Assembly: GCA_003448875.1 (NCBI GenBank)
Contig: DLXG01000312.1
Coordinates: 1 to 7,822 of the forward strand
Source of the DNA: Anaerolineaceae bacterium
GTDB taxonomy: Bacteria > Chloroflexota > Anaerolineae > Anaerolineales > Anaerolineaceae
Reading direction: 5' to 3'
DNA: 7,822 nucleotides
Positions 5,452 to 7,822 of this stretch are shown here, in pieces. Within the stretch, counting starts at the first letter, position 1. Each line of letters begins with the position of its first letter. The notes under the pieces were generated by a model, which did no database searches, had not been told where the DNA came from, and saw nothing but the letters and a program-made list of their open reading frames with translations. The position numbers and the translations under genes are program-made.

Positions 5452-6189
5452 TCAGCCCGGCGCGGCAAAGGCCGACTGCCACAGGTGACCGGCCAGCAGG
5501 CGCACTTGGGGGTGGGCTTCGGCCCAGCGGCGCAGACGCTCGACGTGCGGGCCGAGCACCAGCCGGTTGAGCAACGGCGGGGTGAGGTCGAACGCCGCGC
5601 TGACCGGCAGGGCGTCACCGCACTGGAATACCCAGCCGTCACCCTCGCGGATGGCAATCCCGCAATGCCCGCGGGTGTGACCGAACAGCGGAATCAGGTA
5701 CATCTCTGGCTGGAACGGCAGGCGGATGGCCTCCAGTCCCAGCCAGTTCGTATCCACCTGCTCGTAAAAGACCCAGCGCGGCTGGTGGGCGAAATCGGCG
5801 GGGTCATAAGCCAGCTCGAGCCATGTCTTTGGCCGCCGCATGGCCTCGTACTCACGCCGGTGAAGGTGAACCTGCGCCTGCGGAAAGTCCGGCAGACCGC
5901 CGGCATGGTCGAAATGCAGGTGGGTCAGGATGATGTGTTTAACCTCGCTGGGCGGGATGCCAAGCCGGGCCAGTTGCCGGACGGCTGTGCTTTCGGGGTC
6001 GAAGGGAATGCCAAATCCCAGCCGGTAGAAGCGCACCAGCCGCCCGGGGGAGCAGTGGTCGTGCAGCCCCAGCCCGGTATCGACGAGGGCCAGCCCCTGC
6101 CTGGTTTCAACCAGCAGGGTTGTGCCGCCCGTCCGCCAGCGCGGAAAGGGCGGCGCCATCGGAGCGCAGTCAAACATGCGGATGGTCAT
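5452..6189 (-). CDS. Metallo-beta-lactamase-fold hydrolase
   Basis: A 245-residue enzyme of the MBL superfamily with a complete metal site, numbering from the start used here: His90-x-His92-x-Asp94-His95 (THLHFDHAGG), His171 in 'GHTRGH', Asp192 in 'QCGDA' and His235 in 'AGHLW'. An early 'LALVDTGLG' strand (about 33-41) is also typical. Two metal ions, usually zinc, would be bound. The closest functional groups by motif and size are lactonases of the AHL-lactonase/AttM type and general hydrolases; the substrate cannot be read from the sequence. The frame is open to 6249, but the ATG at 6189 (MTIRMFDCAP) has AAGG 9 nt upstream and removes a non-conserved-looking leader; Met5 is an alternative. 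The gene is GC-rich, unlike the block downstream of it. Confidence 0.9.
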   Translation of the reverse strand: MTIRMFDCAPMAPPFPRWRTGGTTLLVETRQGLALVDTGLGLHDHCSPGRLVRFYRLGFGIPFDPESTAVRQLARLGIPPSEVKHIILTHLHFDHAGGLPDFPQAQVHLHRREYEAMRRPKTWLELAYDPADFAHQPRWVFYEQVDTNWLGLEAIRLPFQPEMYLIPLFGHTRGHCGIAIREGDGWVFQCGDALPVSAAFDLTPPLLNRLVLGPHVERLRRWAEAHPQVRLLAGHLWQSAFAAPG

Positions 6190-6337
6190 AAGAATAAACC
6201 TTGGGCCGGTCTGCCTGAAATTGGACTTTACCTGCCCGGCAAAAACCAACTGGAAGGTTGTCAGGTGAAGCGCGGCTTGCTCAATGTGTATTGCTCCACA
6301 CGGGAATAAAACCGATCAGCCGCTAATGGTATCCAGA

Positions 6338-6970
6338 TTATGCTTGAGGACTTTGATAAGTATATCCGAACAGGCCCAGTAAGGCGGTGAAGATGACCAC
6401 ACTAAATACACTGAAGCGCTCAAAAAGGCCAAAATATTCCGCTGGAACGATTCCCGTTCCAATTGAACCCGAAAACATAAACAGCAAGGTGACGAGTGCA
6501 AGGATAGATACCCACTTTGTTTCACGGTATTTCCGTCCGCCGATAAAAATGAGGATCAGGGAGATTATAGAGAGCAGTACGACCGATATTGTTACCACAT
6601 AGAAATGCATGATGTCTTGAAAAGTACCTTGAAAACCTTTACTGCTGAGGGGAAACAAAGTGTAACCAACGCTGGATACCCAATTCATGATTGTATAAAG
6701 ATATATTCCCGTTCTAAAGGTTTTGTTCACATGGTTTGCGACTACCAGACAGAGGAAAGTACAACCAAGAACAGAGAACATGGAATAGAGGGAAGAATAC
6801 CTTGAAGCAACAACAAAAGAAGGAGCATCTGTGGCAGTCAGATCGCTCACTGCCTGACTTAAACTATTGTAGCCGGGGTAATTCTGGATGCCGAAATAGA
6901 CATGAAGAAAATAGAATACGGCCGCAACAACGGTCGAAAGGCTGAGTAATCGAATAAATTTTGAATTCAT
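6338..6970 (-). CDS. DUF998-type membrane protein
   Basis: A 210-residue integral membrane protein with six hydrophobic segments near residues 8-26, 57-79, 87-105, 119-144, 152-172 and 182-203. The family look comes from the first helix followed by a 'YPGYNSLSQAVSDLTATDAP' loop (32-50), the short 'LFPLSSKGFQGTFQDIMHFYV' segment between helices 3 and 4, and the last helices around 'GTGIVPAEYFGLFERF'. DUF998 proteins have no settled function; some are annotated as related to frpC or as membrane sensors without proof. The ATG at 6970 has GAGG 6 nt upstream. The gene is less GC-rich than the hydrolase 148 bp downstream on the same strand, so the two may have different origins; I see no terminator between them. 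Confidence 0.82.
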   Translation of the reverse strand: MNSKFIRLLSLSTVVAAVFYFLHVYFGIQNYPGYNSLSQAVSDLTATDAPSFVVASRYSSLYSMFSVLGCTFLCLVVANHVNKTFRTGIYLYTIMNWVSSVGYTLFPLSSKGFQGTFQDIMHFYVVTISVVLLSIISLILIFIGGRKYRETKWVSILALVTLLFMFSGSIGTGIVPAEYFGLFERFSVFSVVIFTALLGLFGYTYQSPQA

Positions 6971-7329
6971 CTTGATCCTCTTGAGAGTTGATACAAAATT
7001 GGCTTGGTACTACAAAATTGACAACCGGTTTTGGAAATTTTCGATTTATTATTCTGGCTTGAAAATACTTCTCTTGGCAGAATGAAATTGATTATTCCAT
7101 TTCCACAGCATTTCCCTTATCAATATATCCTTTGATCTTGCACTCGCTTACCTCCGATTTTCCCTGATATCTTTATCCTATTATAGGGCTTTCCCACGGT
7201 CATCAACCCATTTTGGGAGATCAAAAAAAATTTAATAATCATGCTCCAAAGCAATCGATCCCTCTTTCGCCCGAAAGTACGGTCTATGGGCAACTCTCCG
7301 CCCCGCTGTCCGATTCCCATCCCATTTGC
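6971..7329. other. AT-rich intergenic region between DUF998 gene and B12 leader
   Basis: About 360 bp with no supported gene; open frames here are short and lack ribosome-binding sites. Visible features are a 9-bp direct repeat ACAAAATTG (6993-7001 and 7012-7020) just upstream of the DUF998 start, and an 11-bp palindrome CCTATTATAGG (7178-7188) that contains a minus-strand TATAAT with only a weak -35 (TTGATG, 15 nt away). It probably holds the promoter of the DUF998 gene, but I cannot place it with confidence. Confidence 0.5.
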
Positions 7330-7358
7330 TTGACACCCGCCGCAGAAAACCGTACAAT
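7330..7358 (+). promoter_or_regulatory. Sigma-70 type promoter of the cobalamin-riboswitch operon
   Basis: TTGACA (7330-7335) and TACAAT (7353-7358) are separated by 17 nt; only one base differs from the consensus -10. The predicted start is near 7365, about 14 nt before the aptamer, the same arrangement as in the FMN-riboswitch operon at the other end of the window. Confidence 0.85.
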
Positions 7359-7378
7359 CTATTTACAATTGAATGAGT

Positions 7379-7504
7379 GCCTGCGGGGTGCCCAATTCCC
7401 CGGATGGAAAGGCTGAAAGGCGAAACCGGTGCAAGTCCGGTGCTGACGCGCAACTGTAATTTCGGCAACCCTGCCGAAAGAGCCAGGCCGCCCGCCCAGC
7501 AGGC
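7379..7504 (+). ncRNA. Cobalamin (B12) riboswitch
   Basis: The conserved core is present: GAAACCGGTGCAAGTCCGGTGCTGACGCGCAACTGTAA (7422-7458 region) and a B12-box AGCCAGG (7481-7487). A hairpin TTTCGGCA/TGCCGAAA lies between them, and a closing P1 helix pairs GCCTGC (7379-7384) with GCAGGC (7499-7504). The rest of the B12 box is AGCCAGGCCGCCCGCC, slightly different from the common AGCCAGGAGACCTGCC. The hairpin 7505-7513/7531-7539 just after P1 is probably P13, whose loop makes the kissing contact with L5. The switch senses adenosyl- or methylcobalamin and here acts through the terminator downstream. Confidence 0.95.
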
Positions 7505-7575
7505 GTTCACCACACTCTCGCGGAAAGGAGGTGGGGAACATTGGACTGGCAACACCGCAAACTCCGATCTCTCCC

Positions 7576-7606
7576 CTCCCTGCCCGCAACCGGCAGGGAG
7601 ATTTTA
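7576..7606 (+). terminator. Intrinsic terminator of the cobalamin riboswitch
   Basis: A 9-bp perfect stem CTCCCTGCC (7576-7584) / GGCAGGGAG (7592-7600) with a 7-nt loop is followed by ATTTTATT. It lies between the aptamer and the lipoprotein gene and is the off-state of the switch. The run of U is interrupted by one A, so termination may be leaky. Confidence 0.82.
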
Positions 7607-7718
7607 TTGGGTGAGCCAGCGCCGCTGCCAAGAAAAATACCCCTTCCCTGAAACCCGCTGGCGATGCCGGCAACGTAATCCCCAACCCAAAACCCATTCA
7701 ATTTGAAAGGTTATCCCA

Positions 7719-7822
7719 ATGAAACGATACAGCGTTCTACTCGTCTTTGTTCTGCTGCTGAGCCTTGTGCTGTCAGCCTGCGCGCAGCCCGCCACCCCGG
7801 CGGCTACCCCCACCCCCAGCCC
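7719..7822 (+). CDS. Lipoprotein under B12 control, probable transporter substrate-binding protein (3' end outside window)
   Basis: Only 34 codons are visible. They encode a lipoprotein signal peptide: Lys2-Arg3, a Leu/Val-rich core, lipobox L-S-A-C with the Cys at residue 21, then an Ala/Pro/Thr-rich linker (QPATPAATPTPSP) like that of the RibY-type protein. The ATG at 7719 has AAAGG 8 nt upstream (7706-7710). Position straight after a cobalamin riboswitch and terminator makes a BtuF-like cobalamin binding protein, or the binding protein of another B12-regulated uptake system (cobalt, cobinamide), the best inference. The visible part itself carries no ligand-specific motif. Confidence 0.75.
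   Translation, partial: MKRYSVLLVFVLLLSLVLSACAQPATPAATPTPS

Noticed and set aside
5439..5458. Hairpin GGGCTG/CAGCCC at the end of the hydrolase gene as a terminator
   Set aside because: Short stem that overlaps the stop codon and is not followed by a U-run on the minus strand.
5485..6309. 274-codon plus-strand frame opposite the hydrolase
   Set aside because: The minus strand carries a complete metallo-beta-lactamase metal site; the opposite frame is low-complexity shadow sequence.
7178..7188. CCTATTATAGG palindrome as a regulator site or promoter
   Set aside because: Contains a TATAAT but lacks a good -35 at proper spacing on either strand; kept only as a note on the intergenic region.
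7232..7555. Open frame of 107 codons on the minus strand across the cobalamin riboswitch
   Set aside because: Antisense to a conserved aptamer, no ribosome-binding site and no recognisable protein features.

Overview
The window looks like a piece of chromosome from a free-living bacterium, most likely Chloroflexota (Anaerolineae-like). The clues are an FMN-riboswitch-controlled ribX/ribY-type riboflavin transporter operon, lipoproteins with a Cys followed by an Ala/Pro/Thr-rich linker, and GC-rich metabolic genes interrupted by AT-rich accessory genes. The taxonomic call is inference; no rRNA or other marker gene is present.

Layout. (1) Positions 1-1519, minus strand: a consensus promoter (TTGACA-17-TATAAT), an FMN riboswitch, an intrinsic terminator, an ABC permease (ribX type) and a substrate-binding lipoprotein (ribY type, cut by the window edge). 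(2) Positions 1585-2670, plus strand: a TetR-family regulator with its own promoter and an operator-like palindrome on the -10 box, followed 3 bp later by a small four-helix membrane protein of the DUF6069 type. (3) About 2671-5420: an AT-rich, all-minus-strand block with three genes. In transcription order these are a DpnI-family (Dam-replacing protein type) endonuclease, a membrane-anchored protein of unknown function, and a DUF4268-type PD-(D/E)XK nuclease-like protein. No DNA methyltransferase accompanies them. This is the accessory, probably horizontally acquired, part and a candidate small defence cassette. (4) Positions 5452-6189, minus strand, GC-rich again: a metallo-beta-lactamase-fold hydrolase. 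(5) Positions 6338-6970, minus strand: a six-helix DUF998-type membrane protein. (6) 6971-7329: an AT-rich intergenic stretch. (7) 7330-7822, plus strand: a near-consensus promoter, a cobalamin riboswitch, an intrinsic terminator, and the first 34 codons of a lipoprotein, probably the binding protein of a B12-related uptake system that continues beyond the window.

How the parts work together. Both ends of the window are vitamin-uptake operons controlled by transcription-terminating riboswitches, one sensing FMN and one sensing cobalamin. In each leader I can see a segment able to pair with the 5' arm of the terminator, which would explain the switch. The centre holds DNA-processing genes: the DpnI homologue would be expected to cut Gm6ATC DNA. 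That fits a host without Dam methylation, because GATC sites occur here at about the chance rate and no Dam or DpnII-type methylase is present.
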